The notes beneath the pieces were generated by a model. It was not told the DNA's origin. It made no database searches and saw only the letters and a list, made by a program, of their open reading frames with translations. This document shows positions 37,265 to 49,900 of a stretch of 64,000 nt of DNA, piece by piece (within the stretch, counting starts at the first letter, position 1; each line of letters starts with the position of its first letter). The DNA comes from Castor canadensis (lineage: Eukaryota; Chordata; Mammalia; Rodentia; Castoridae): contig NC_133389.1 of the NCBI RefSeq assembly GCF_047511655.1, positions 146,594,473 to 146,658,472 of the forward strand, written 5' to 3'. A program made the translations under genes and the position numbers.

Positions 37265-37475
37265 GTATGATAGAAAGAGCAAAGGCGTTTGAAGTCAGGA
37301 GAACTTGAGTTCAAATCCCAGCTATGGTAATTAGGTAACTGAAAAGTTGTTAAACTCTCTGAGACTGTTTCTGAGAGCAATATTTGATTTGCAGGATCAT
37401 CATACAGGCTCAATGAAACAGCATGAGTAAAAGAGCCAAATATAATTCCTGATTCACAGTGGGCCCTTGACAAGC
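37265..37475 (+). mobile_element. MIR SINE, plus strand
   Basis: Contains aacttgagttcaaatcccag, a degenerate aactgaaaagttgttaaact segment, ctctgagactgtttctgag and a final gattcacagtgggccctt. Confidence 0.8.
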
Positions 37476-37479
37476 TTTA

Positions 37480-39500
37480 TTCTTTCTCTTTTAATTTACA
37501 TATTATTTATCTCAGAAAATAGACATCACCAGAGGCAATACTTTATAAAGACCACAAACACCCATTTAATAAAGACATACACTGCAAAGAGATTCCAAAA
37601 TTAAGCTGACTACTTGGATACAATATTGTGGGATGTTATGTTTGTTCAGGATACTGGAACAAAGCCAAAGTAATTAAATCTCTAACAAATTTAGTTATAT
37701 AAAGGGCCCCATCCATTGGCCAGTGTAATTATTCTATTTTGGGGAAGAAAGGAGACAAGTTCATTTGTAGTCTCCCATGCTTAATCATTAGTATTAAATA
37801 AATTAGGACCAGAACTAATCAAAGAAGCAAACAGCTGATGACTGCTATTTTGTAAAAGAAAGAAGTAGTTGACATTCACACAGGTTACAGCAGCCAAAAA
37901 GCCTTCGCAATAAGTGGCCAAGCTTTTTTTCTTCCTTTAAACTTGCTTTCAATGGTCTTTAGTCTGTGAATACTTAAATATTCATTTATTTCAGGGACCT
38001 TTTTGTACAAATCTCTGTTTACAACCTAATCACGTTCTTAATTAAATTGGGCTAACAACTTTCAAACGAAGAAATAAACTACAATATTTCACCTATGAAA
38101 TTTGACTTTGAATTTGGGTATAAAAATGATAAAAATGACAGAGGGTGCAACTAGGGAAGATCATGACGCCTCATGATTTACTCATCATTATTGATTTGTA
38201 GGGTAAAAAAGGCCTGTGGTATGCATTATAAGACATAAAGAATCATTGTTTATTTATTCAATAATTCTATCCTATAATTTTCTGCACATACAGTTTGAAC
38301 TCATTTGTTTATCATTCAATATAACTAGGGTGATTGTACACTTGCAGTTGTGTCTAATTGGTGACCCAGTTGCATTTCACAATCTGGCCAGAAATATTGG
38401 GATAATTAGCATATATCTTTCCTTTGGCCTCTCAAAGGGGTATTATAATCACTAAATTTAAATTCCAGTGGTGAACCACAGAGAGTGGAATCCTCCCAAC
38501 TAATGATAAAATAATCCCTTTTCTGCTTATTCTGAGAGTTTACCACAGCATAAGGTTGGTAAAGGACCTAAACGTGAGAAATTATTCATTTGATTCTGAC
38601 CACGCTTGCACCCACCTGCTGCACTGGAGACATTCTTGATGTTTCTTTAGTAATGTAGTTTAAGGTGAAGGACTTAATATATTTCCTCTTTATAGAAATA
38701 TTTTTTTCTTACAAAGAAAAGCTTTTACATTTCCATATAAGAAGACAGAAAGTTGAGCATGTGGTATGTACCTGTGTATGACTGGGAGAAAATCATATGG
38801 GAAAATGTTGAAAGTTTTCTATTTCCACAGGAAAGATCTGACAGATGAAGAAGACAGAAGATATGGAAAGGCCTTTGCTTTCAGGTGTGGAAAATATCAC
38901 AAAAAGAGGTAAAGTGCTCGAGGGGAAGAAGCAGTGAGAGTGCAGGTTCTAGATGTCAAAGGCATGGCCAAGCTGAGAGACCTCAACAGAAGACTATGAC
39001 ATGACTTTTTTTTATCAAGGGAACATCTTTAAGACATTGAGGGCCCATGAGAACCACAGCATGTTCTATGATAACCTGCTGGTGATTCCTAACGCAGATA
39101 TGAACTACAAAGAGGGCTATTGAAAATAGTCTTACTGGAATCATTAATTTGGAACCTGCCCTTCCAGTCCCTTCTCCAATCCAAGAACTGATTCTCACAG
39201 AGTAACTTGACTTCAATTCCTGGATAAGCCTTGTCTTTGGAGATCATTACTGCATAGCTTTTCTAGCACTGTTTTTCAAGTGTCCAGGGAAAATATCCAG
39301 AGATGTTAACATAGTCAAAGTAATTATGAAACACAGTATACACCATTTCCCCAGCTGAGGATCCCGTGTAAATTAAAGCCTCTGAGGAATACTGCAGTAA
39401 AAAGTGCATGTTGCACACTGTTGAATTTAGTGATTCCAAAACATAATTGGGCACAGAAGGCTTTGTTTGCCACATACCTTTGCCACATTAAGATGAAAGT
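37480..39500. other. Intergenic sequence, nothing firmly recognised
   Basis: AT-rich with short unrelated open frames. No gene or named repeat can be supported. Confidence 0.4.
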
Positions 39501-39603
39501 GAGTTTAGGGAATAAGGATGATGGTGTCAATTAAGATGCTTTCAGATGCTAATAACAGAATACCCTAGGGAAAGTGACTTAACCAAACAGAGCTTGTTTT
39601 CAT

Positions 39604-40040
39604 CACATAATGAAAGAAAGAGATGGCAGCTACCATTTCTTCAGTGACTTCAGTAGGTCAATGATATCAGGCCAGTATCTCCAGGATTCCCTTGTCCCTT
39701 CCTTCATAGTTGCAAGATAAGGTTTGTCACATATAGCCTTTATAAAGTTGAGGAAGGTTGTTCCTTCTATTCCTAACTCTTTCAGAGCTTTTATTATGAA
39801 CGGATGTTGAAGTTTGTCAAAGGTTTTCTCTGCATCAATTGAGATGATCAAGTGATTTTTGTCTTTGATTCTGTTTATGTGTTATATTTATTGACTTGCA
39901 TATATTATACCATACTTGCATCCCTAGAACAAAACCTACTTGCCCATGGTGTATGATCTTTTTTGATGAGTTGTTGGATTTAGTTTACAAGTATTTTACT
40001 GAGCATTTTGATGTCTGTATTCATCCCTGTTTTAAATGGC
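39604..40040 (-). mobile_element. L1 ORF2 reverse-transcriptase fragment, minus strand
   Basis: The minus-strand frame ending near 39630 contains [18 protein letters not shown], a recognisable L1 reverse-transcriptase segment. The homology continues to about 40040 (reversed text near 39990-40030). Both ends are missing and the frame is broken, so it is a dead fragment. Confidence 0.85.
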
Positions 40041-40399
40041 CCTGAAGCATAGTGATGAAGTGCTTTGTAGTGAGTGTTCCTACACACAAGAAGGCTGGGA
40101 TGTGCCTTATGGAGAAAATGAGCGTGTTAGGTAAGCTTTATGAGTTGTGGTACTATGGGCCATGAGTTAAGTATTAACGAACAAATAATGGGTAACACAT
40201 AAAGAGTCTTTAAATAGAAACACACTTATGTATTGATCAGCTGACAAAATGGTATAAATAGAGACTTATAGGAACCTAAACTTCTATCTCTCCCTAGGAA
40301 GCAATGCTTCAGTATTCACAAAGTGAGTATGGAAACTTTATCATTCATGAATAATGAGAATCAAATGTACCTTAGTCTCCAGATTATAAACTTCTAGAA

Positions 40400-43300
40400 A
40401 ATTCCCTTATTCATCTTTCATGCAGCATGTAAGGTATTGCCATTTTTTAAAAGTATCCATTATTACCAGCGAATGGACCTGCTGCTTGTTTTCAAACTGA
40501 TAATGGGAAAGGGAGTTCAAACATGGCCTGAGACAAAGGCTAGTACATCCAGGTGAGATTTTAAGAACAGCAAATTTTAAAATGCTTTAAAACACAGGAC
40601 AACCACAAATGTAAAAAAGTGCTTTTTAATTTTTTAGCAAGAAGGATCACTAAGTTGATAATAAACAGTTTTCTAGATTTTGTAAACTGGAATATTCATA
40701 AAATTTGCCTATATGTCTTAAGCAACATGATCGTTTAATGAAAGTTTAAGTGGTTGGGAAGTTGTAATTTATGTGAGATTTACAATTATTATTCTTTAAA
40801 ATATTTTCATAAAACTAGGATAGTAATTCTCCACATTGGAAGTCAGATAATTTTAATACAACTTCAAATTAAAGTACAATTGTTTACACAACAATGACAA
40901 ATTTCCAAAAAAAGATATCAAACCAAAAATTCAAAAATGAACAGAAATGTAAACAGTTATAATATATCAACACTTATAAATGCTGCTTAGAGCAAAGCTA
41001 TTCAAAGTTTGGCCCAGGAGCTATTTGTGACCCACCCATAATGAAAAAGCCTGTATCAGATGAAGATCAGTTACATCACTAGTCATACTGGTTCTGCTGA
41101 CTATTTTTCATAGTAAGAAAAAATGTTGACTTATATTGTGGTAAATCCCTTTATCTCATTATAGACTGGAGATCAGGTATTGCTTGCTTTATTTAAAGTA
41201 TTATAATTTCACTGCTCAGAATTAGGTAAACTTATAGTAGGGAAAATAATTAAAATGATGATTATAATTGTCATCTATATATCATCTATTTTAAAACTCC
41301 ATCTATCCAGCAATCCTATTGAAAAAAGCAAATTAAATTTTATAAAATATCACCACTTAACAGTGTTCTTCACCTATGTTTAAGTGTAACTGACATCTAC
41401 TCATTCAGAGGGGCTCTCCAGATCCCTGCTCTAGCAAGATACATCATCTATTTTTGATAGATTTTCTTTTCAATCTTGGGGAAAAAAGGAGTAAGAACTG
41501 AGTTATCTGCTAATAAATTCTGGAAAGATTCATTTCCACATTTAAATCTGTGAAAATACTTAAATCAACCTTTATCAATAGTTTTCATTATTTCTGAAAC
41601 CATGAGTTGATGTTTTACAATAAAACTTAATGAGAAAAGGGATAAAAATTTTCAACTCAGTTTCTATTAACTTATGGGAAATATGTAAACTATTTTAAGA
41701 CTCCTCAGAGGAAAAGAAAGCCATTATTATAAAGTTATTTTTAAAGAAGTACTTTATAGTTCAAATTTTCTTCATTTTTATTTTTTGGTTTGTCATAATT
41801 CCTCTAAAACTTAAAATATGGTCTTTAGGAAAAGTAATCATTTCCTCACTCTCCAGTAACTTACTGAACTTTACCTGAATTATCTTAATACTAGAAGCAT
41901 ATAAATGACAATAATTTAAAAATAACTGATCAGTTTTAGATATACAAGAGCTAAATTTAGCATTGATTGCAGTGACTAGTTTATTGGAGCAACAAACTAT
42001 GATAAGACCTTATAAGAATTTATAGTAGTTTCCTAAAAACAGAGTTCCTTTGGCACCTGAGTTGAGCACAACATTCTAGAGCGCAGAACAGAAAGTTGTT
42101 TAAAATGGTATTTAATCTATACATACATATATATATATATACACACACCTATACATATACACATACACACACAAAGTAAGAAAATAATTTTTCCTTTAAA
42201 AATGTTGAAGATGTTAAAGGAACTCACAATTCTGTCAAATATAGTAACCTGATGGTTATTAAAAATAGCTTAGTTATCTAAAGAATTTGGAGTATTAAAA
42301 CATTTCAAGAATTCAAAAGGTCTTGGTCTTTAGACCAAGTATCTGATTCAGTGGGGAAATATTTTTTTGTCAACAAAGTTTGATGCAATAAAATGGTCAT
42401 GAGATCACAGTTAACATAACATTATAAAAGACTTTTTAATGGTCACCATTTGATGAGTAGAAACTAATTAAAGATTACCCCAACACAAGTAACCCCCTCA
42501 AATTAAGACTGAGCAGTTACTGGTCACTAACCAAATATCGTGCTCTTCCTGGACTTTACTTGCATTGCGCCCAACAAAAGACCACAGTTTACAGGCACCC
42601 TGAAGATGGTCTTATGCTGAACCTCCGCACTCAGCAGGAATTTCACACAAGAAGTTTAGAAGCGCGTGATTGCCATGATGCTTCTACTACCTACTACTCT
42701 TCCTGGCACTGTGTTAATTGTCCTACTGGTGCTGTGATTTTTAAGGCATACGTTTAGAACTATGAGTGATGGGCTTATATTCTAGGACAGGACATCTAAA
42801 AATCAGTAAGCTGCCTGAGTTTGTCAACAATTTCTTCTATGCTCAATTAATACATCTGACTGACTAAAAAACAGAGCACATTCAGTTTTACCCAAGTCTC
42901 CTCTACTCTAGAAATTCCAAAGGAGGAAAAACCTCAGTCCTCCCATCCCATGTACTCTCCACCTTCCATCTGAAGTATGTTGAATGGCGAAAGACATCTG
43001 TATTTAGAAAATGAAGTCATGTTATTCTTTGCTCTGACTTTTAGAAAATATCCCTGAACAGTTATTTAATTCCTTCTTCTCTCTAGTAAAATGAATTTCT
43101 CTCACAGAGCAAATCATATATAGTGGAAATCTGATACAGCTTCAAAATATTTGTAATTGGAAAAGATTGTCAATTGTAAAATATCTCTGGGGGATCTATA
43201 AAGTAGTATATATTATGGTTTAAACTTGACACTTTTTCTAAACAAATTATGTCAAGAGATCATGATACAGGATTCACCTTAGAGAAAACCTATTAAAACC

Positions 43301-43650
43301 CACTGCCTTCATTTTCTGTAGTTTACTCCCAACTGTAATACAGTCCACCTTTTTTCCTGGTATGTAAAACATTTTTATAAGTTCATTTGAACTTGAATTC
43401 TTTCATAAACATGTGAACTTACATGTGTAATTTTATTTTTTGTCATATATTTAAATATTTTCTTCTCTGAAGAACTACTTCAGGATAGGAAATGATATGC
43501 CAGCAACTAGAAATTTAGCATGAAAACACTTCCCTAATTATCCTTTGCAAAAGTGCATTTATAATACAAATATGAAGCTAAAAAATACAATTTCATCCTG
43601 CAGTGGATTCAAATTTTGAAGTCAGTCCAAATGAGTCAAAGACAAAAGTG
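40400..43650 (-). other. STK17B: Probable STK17B 3' UTR and downstream flank; 3' end not fixed
   Basis: The 3' UTR must begin at 43650. This stretch is AT-rich and nearly free of recognisable transposons, unlike the flanking DNA, as expected for a long UTR under some constraint. Minus-strand AATAAA hexamers lie at about 43437-43432, 41985-41980, 41782-41777 and 41193-41188. I cannot say which is used. A short mixed TA/CA simple repeat lies at 42121-42175. No independent gene is supported inside. Confidence 0.5.
42121..42175. repeat. TA/CA simple repeat
   Basis: A TA run followed by CA-rich sequence. Confidence 0.9.
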
Positions 43651-43933
43651 CTAACACAGCAAATCTGAAACAAGTTCATGTGGATTGGGTAAGGAGTCAT
43701 CGAAGCGAAATCTTTTCGAGACCAAGCTGCTATCCTCTGGGATATTTTCTTTGTCTTCCCGATCACCACAGGTTCCATTACAAGAGGACTTAGAAGTCTT
43801 ATCTTCAGAGGACCTTATTGGATGATCCTGGATTTGAGAAGAACTGGAAGATTCTTCAGGGTGAAACAAGCTTCCAAAGTCCCATTGCTGCAGCCAAGAA
43901 TGAGAAAGGCAGGTTTCTGCTGTTGGCCTTTTC
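43651..43933 (-). CDS. STK17B: STK17B coding exon 7, end of kinase domain and regulatory tail with TAG stop
   Basis: Encodes the last base of E279, then K280 through C372 and TAG (43653-43651). [14 protein letters not shown] closes the kinase domain. The tail contains a Ser run (about 307-311), an acidic EDKENIPED segment and the basic KRFRF patch, and ends SDLLC. The acceptor is ctttctttcaaag. The reading frame stays open upstream to 44073, across intron and an ID SINE; see the findings. Confidence 0.96.
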
Positions 43934-46900
43934 CTTTGAAAGAAAGCACCAAAGAAAAATTGAGCACTAAAAGAAAGCTGAGAACATTTTCGAGGTGTTT
44001 GCTTATCTCTTTGTTTTGCAGTGCTGAGGTGCAAACCCAGGGCCTTGCACAAACTAAGCAAGTACTCTACCACTGAGCTATAGCCTCAGCCCATGAACTT
44101 ATATTTACATAAGGAGAAACATAAAAATGACTATTTTTCTAATAAATCTTTTCCTGGAAGTACAACTTACATGGGAAGAATTTTTAGTGGACAAAATACT
44201 AGTTTTTCTAACCAAAAAAATCTTGATTCTGGTCTGCCATTGACTTGAGGACAACAGAAAATACACTGAATTTTGAGATTTCCTTTACCATAGGAAAAAA
44301 AAAACTTGCCTTACTTTCTAGATAAATTTACACATTTATTTTATTAAACAAGACTGGCTCTGTTCAAGTCTACAGATAGTAAATAAATATGTTATAGTAT
44401 TGCTTGCTTTAAGTATATCTGAAGACAGAATAAGAAGTGAAAAAGTCAAGGAAAAGTTTGCCCTTTGTATGTCTCCACCATCTCCAAGTCTGATGTCTGC
44501 TAATGTATGGATTCATTTTTATATAAAATATTCCTACTTGTAGTTGCTGAAAGGAGGAAACTGAAGTACCTGAAGTTTCTTTAATCTTGACATGCTGAAA
44601 ATTCAATTTATCATGGAACATATACATGAAAATCTAGTCAAAAAGCTTGAAAGCATGTGTTAGTCTAATAAATAAAAATCAGTAAAATGTTTTACATTCA
44701 CAAACTCTTCGGAGGAAAATATAAATAAGTAATTTATATATCCCTTTATTTTGGAACTGCTAAATCTTGAAAACAAAGGTTAGTCTTCAGTGATATTTAT
44801 AGTGCTTCAGGTTTTAAAATTTTGTTTTCTATTACAAAAGTAACAGGGTCAAGTATCACAATTTTCTAAAGGAGGGAAAACACTCATCTATAAGCATAAC
44901 TATAAGCTTCACACGACCACCATTTGGTGTATGTTTCTTAGTTTTTGTTTTTATGTATAACCTTTTCTGATTATAAAAATTTTAGAATCTAGTTAAAAAC
45001 ATTTAAGAAAACAAAAATGGCTTTAACCAATATGACAATTTCTACTAAGCTCTTTATGTTCAAAACACAGTAGTAGTTGTTTGATTTGAATTAACCCAAT
45101 AAAATAATTTAGAAAACTACGAGTTATTATATTTTTTAGCAGATAAGGAAACTGAGTCCTTCAGGAGATTGTCAGTGATAAAAGACTGAACAGAAAGAAA
45201 TCAGGATCCCAGCTCTGTCATAGTTTCTACATATGTGTATGTAGGCCATATTAAAAGATACAGAGCTGATCCTAGGTTTTCTTCTTCCTTGAAGTTGCCA
45301 ATGAATAAGAGTCCCAAGCCAAAGTTTTGAGTCCCCTCTACAACAGACTATTAAAGCATCTTATTCTAGGATTTGATAATCAGTAATTTTTATTTTATTA
45401 ATCATTCACAATAAAATATTATAACCAGTCATATGTGCTGTAGATTTTCCATTTCTAATTATTTTCAAGGACTGGCTGGATGAGAAAGGAATAACCCAAA
45501 TCTCTTCATTCCAACTTTCCTCTTGTACAGTTTCTATTCTGAAGTTATGGATTTGTTATTTAGTGATTTTTCATATGACCTCTACCCAAAACCTTAATGT
45601 ACTCCTAATAATTTTATAACACTTTAGAATGCATATTTCTTTTTTGTTTTTTAATGTAAGTACTATTTTAACTTTTTAAACAGCATACATTAATTGTACA
45701 AAATAGCAGATTGCATAGTGACAATCTCATATATGCATAATGTACTTTGATCATACCCACCCCCATTGCATCTCTTATTACCATGCTCTCTTACTCTTTT
45801 CTAATACTACTCCTTCTACTTTCATGTCATTTTTTCCCTAGATTTCACATATGAGAGAAAACATGGATATACTTGTCTGTCTTGTACAATGTACCTTTCT
45901 TAATAGATACAAATTATTTATTTTCTAATAGCATGTACACAAACTAATGTTACTACTCACTCTGGATTTTTTACTAGAAGGCTCTGGATAAAGTCTGTGG
46001 CCAGCTGTGAAACTGATGAAAAAGTTTCTTCTGAATAATCTACATTAACTTGAGAAATATTGAGATATGTTTCTTGATTATCTTCTCCCACAAATGGTGA
46101 TGTATGAGTTAATAACATATATGCTATTATACCAATATTCCTAAAAAACAAATAAGGGGGAAGAAGGTAAGTTACAATGTTAATTTCAAATTTCTATAGA
46201 AAGTACAATCAATACACCACAAATTCCCATCCTCAAAACTGAGACATTTAAAACTATAGATTTAAATTGCTTTTAGAAATTACAATATTAATAAATTTAG
46301 AAATTGTGTTACCTCATGATGAGGCAGGGAGCATACATGTGTATAGTATAAGGTACTAAAACATACAATTTATCTACTATCTACCGTTCCACATAGACAC
46401 CTGCTGTCCACTACACAAAAATGCTGCAGCATCTCCTCAATGGTTCCAAGAACACAATGATAATCTAGGAAGAATAAGTAGGGTTTCTGTACAAATAGGA
46501 TCTATAACTTTGGCAAAGCACAAAGTTGGACAGGCAAATCTTTTCACTGTAGAACTTTTCAAAGCTGTAAATATATTAGTAACAAAGCTGGTACTCAGAA
46601 ACCAAAGAAAGACAATACAGTATATGTTTCATGTACTTATTTAGCTAAAAGATCATTTTTCCTTGGCAAAACCATTACCAGTTTCATAGAACACAGGGAA
46701 TAAGTCTAACCTCTTCTACTTGGCAAATGAAGTCAGTCTCCCACTGGGGACCCAACAGAAATTCCAGTGTGAATTCTGGTTCTATTCTGTAACATTTTTT
46801 TGGGCTAGCCATAAAAATTCCCAATTCCCTAGAGCTTCAGTTCCATAAAACTAACTTTCATGTGTACCTGTTCTAATTTTTCTGCTTAGTAAATACCTTT

Positions 46901-49900
46901 GCCTAATTCTTCTAGGTATCCCTCACTGTTAGGTAGAAGCTAACAATCTTTGCTGCTTCATCCAGGCTTCTTGAGGACTTTGCCTTTATTACAGAACATG
47001 AAGCCCTGTGCTGAGGTATTTGGTTCTTTACTTATCTGAGTCTTTATCACTGAAAGGGATTTTCTTATTTCTGTACATTAGATTCAGTGCCTAAGTGTTA
47101 CTTACAAAAGATGAATAGGTAAATACTCTCCTGTGGCATAATAATGATACTTGAATAAAATATTTTGAAGAAAATCTTATTATTTACCCTTGCAATAAAA
47201 AACTCCTTGAATATATATTACCCAACTTTCATTTAGATCACTAACAGAATCTTACCACATATCTGTTGCTGTGGTGATGGGATCGTAGTTCAGTATTTCT
47301 GGAGCTAAAAGAGAAAATAAAATTCAAACTCAATATTGACAAATTTTAAGCCATGATAATTACTTTATGTTAAATTAGAACTGGATTTAATTTTAGAAAC
47401 TTTATAGGAAGTTAGCAGAGTTTTAATTTTCTTCTGATTGGACACTTAAAACATATCTAATGTTGAGCACATTGTGTGACTAGGTGGTTCAAACACATTT
47501 TCATATTATTGGAATAACTGGCAGCTAATTATAAAGAACCAATTCATTAAGATTAATCTCAGGAAAAAAAACAATTATGGAGAAATAAAATATAGAACCT
47601 AAAATCTTAAAAATTTTAGTTTTATTGTTTTCTTAGGAATTAACTTGCATTATTTTATTGTCTGATTTAAGTATTTCTTTTCAGGGTAAAAGGATCATGT
47701 GTACTTATCATCACACTTATGCTTCATAGAAATGCTAAGTAGGCTAAGTATATGCCTTATGCTGTCAAAAACCTAATCTCCTAAGCAAATAATTTTCCGC
47801 TTTCTGTCCCCTGCCAAAAAATGTGCAAAATAACTTGTCTATACTTTCTAAACATTTAAAATTAGTCAACTCCAAACTAGGCTTTATGATTGAAAAATAA
47901 CTTTTTTTACAATCTGATTTCATAATTTGTCCAAAGAGAAATTTCTCAAGCCTAATATTTTTGCTAATAAAACTTTTGAGTCATATATATTGTCGGCCTC
48001 ATTAAACTATACCTACTACCTTTTTACATACTTCTGTGAGTATGTTATATAACTACAATCATTTTTTGTAGAATAGTACAGACCATATTAGCATTCAAAG
48101 GTTGGTAATTTGCTTTAATTTTCATTTCTGAGCGATAACTGCCTAGCTGAGTGGTACCTGTTCAGTTTAGCTGGATCTTTTCAATACCTAGATGGGATAT
48201 CTTTACAAACAACAACAAAAGGTAAAAATATTATTGGTATATTTCAGAATATTTTAAATTGATATGGTACTTCACATAACTTAAGAATTTTTCATATGCA
48301 TAATCTAATTTATTGATTTAGTACAATATTCCTAGATTATCTAATTATGAGCTCCTCTTTGGCACCCTTCTTCATCAAAACCTCTATTCACAACCATATG
48401 CAAACCCTCACATCTAAAAGCTGCAGCAACAAATTGTCCTGAAAACTGGAGATCTTTCTACTACAAATAGCTTTGGAGCTGGGACCAGCCAGCCTTAAAA
48501 GCAATAATGGACCACTTGATTCTCTCACTTTTTCTCTTCTTTCACTTTTTTCCTGTTCCCTAACAAACTTCCCTTCTACTCATTTCTTTTTCCTTATGTA
48601 CACCTTTATACACAAACATTAAACCTTTACACCTACAGTCAATATCCTGTGAATTGTTCCAAATGTTTCAGTACTCCTATTATTATAGTGATATAATTCA
48701 TTTAAAATGTGTCATAACCAATGTTTCAATGCACTAAAATACTCGAATCAAATGATTCTTGGAACTACATGTTCTAAAATACAGTGAGGAGTTTTTTGTT
48801 TGTTTGTTTTTGGTGCAGGGATTACCATGCTAGATAAATACTCTACTACTGAGCTATACCCCCAGCCATAAAAAACAGTTTTAAAGAGGTATCATTTACT
48901 TAATAAATTTCAAAGTGCTGAAGAAAAGAAAATTGTTACCTAAGTATTCTGGTGTTCCCATGATTTCCCGGAGTTCACATGCATTCCCAATTTTTCGAGA
49001 CATTCCAAAATCTACAATTTTTATGTCCCCAAGTGGGTATATGCTGCTCAATAATATATTCTGTGGCTAAATAAAGCACAACAAAAAATGATAAGCAATT
49101 CACAATAAAAAATACTAGTTTTAGACTGGAGGTAAATTAAGTGGAATTTATTGCTTACCTATTGTGCATTTCACGGAGCAATTCAAACATTTACTAAATT
49201 ACTATTTAGGAGGAGATACACATTCAATGATGTATAAAGTCAAAAACATACTCAAAAAAGAATGCTCAGTATGGAGGGAAAATAAGTTATATAGACAGAT
49301 TGATTGATGATGAGAATCAACAATATGACGCTTCTGGATGAGCTGGGTCTGACTGCTCCCAGGTTTGCAGCTTAGACAATAAGATGCATGATGTACTCTG
49401 TCCATCACCTCTTAGACCTAAGGGACTTTGCTTTAATGCTGTAGGCCTATGAACTATGATAAAGTTCTTCACTGCTATCAAAACCCATATGCATGCAGAG
49501 GTGCTGCTCCCAAAGTCTGTGCAAAGAATCCTAGCAGTAACTTTGGGAAAATCTCATTGTTCATTATTAAATCACAGAGACTATTACAGAAGAAAAGGTA
49601 AGGGTAATTAGTTCTGTTATCCACTTCAGGATTTATGATATAAAAAGCCAGGTTTATTTGCCATCCCTGATTTCAAGGGTCATGTGATGCTATGTAATGC
49701 ACTCGATCTGTCTTTGGCAGGAAAAGGACCCAATATGAGTATCTCATCAGTGGTGGAAATGATAGGGATGCTAGACAGTAAAAAACTGTTCTTCCCTCCA
49801 CAGAGTGAAAAAGGGATAAGAGAAAGAGGAAAAGATCACAAGTCCAGTTTGAGTCAAGTACATTTTAAAGTTCTGTTTCATTTTGGTTATTTTGGTGGTA

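Larger units (their letters stand above)
43934..45960 (-). other. STK17B intron between coding exons 6 and 7
   Basis: A 2.0-kb intron with an ID SINE (44016-44092) close to the exon 7 acceptor and an L1 3' UTR fragment (45660-45900) just 3' of the exon 6 donor, in the same sense as the gene. Confidence 0.85.

Noticed and set aside
39630..39851. Reverse-transcriptase-like frame as a host gene
   Set aside because: It is a short, broken L1 ORF2 fragment.
44016..44073. ATG at 44073 as the start of a separate gene
   Set aside because: The frame begins in a SINE and runs through the intron into STK17B exon 7. Without transcript evidence it is intron, so it is listed only as a finding.
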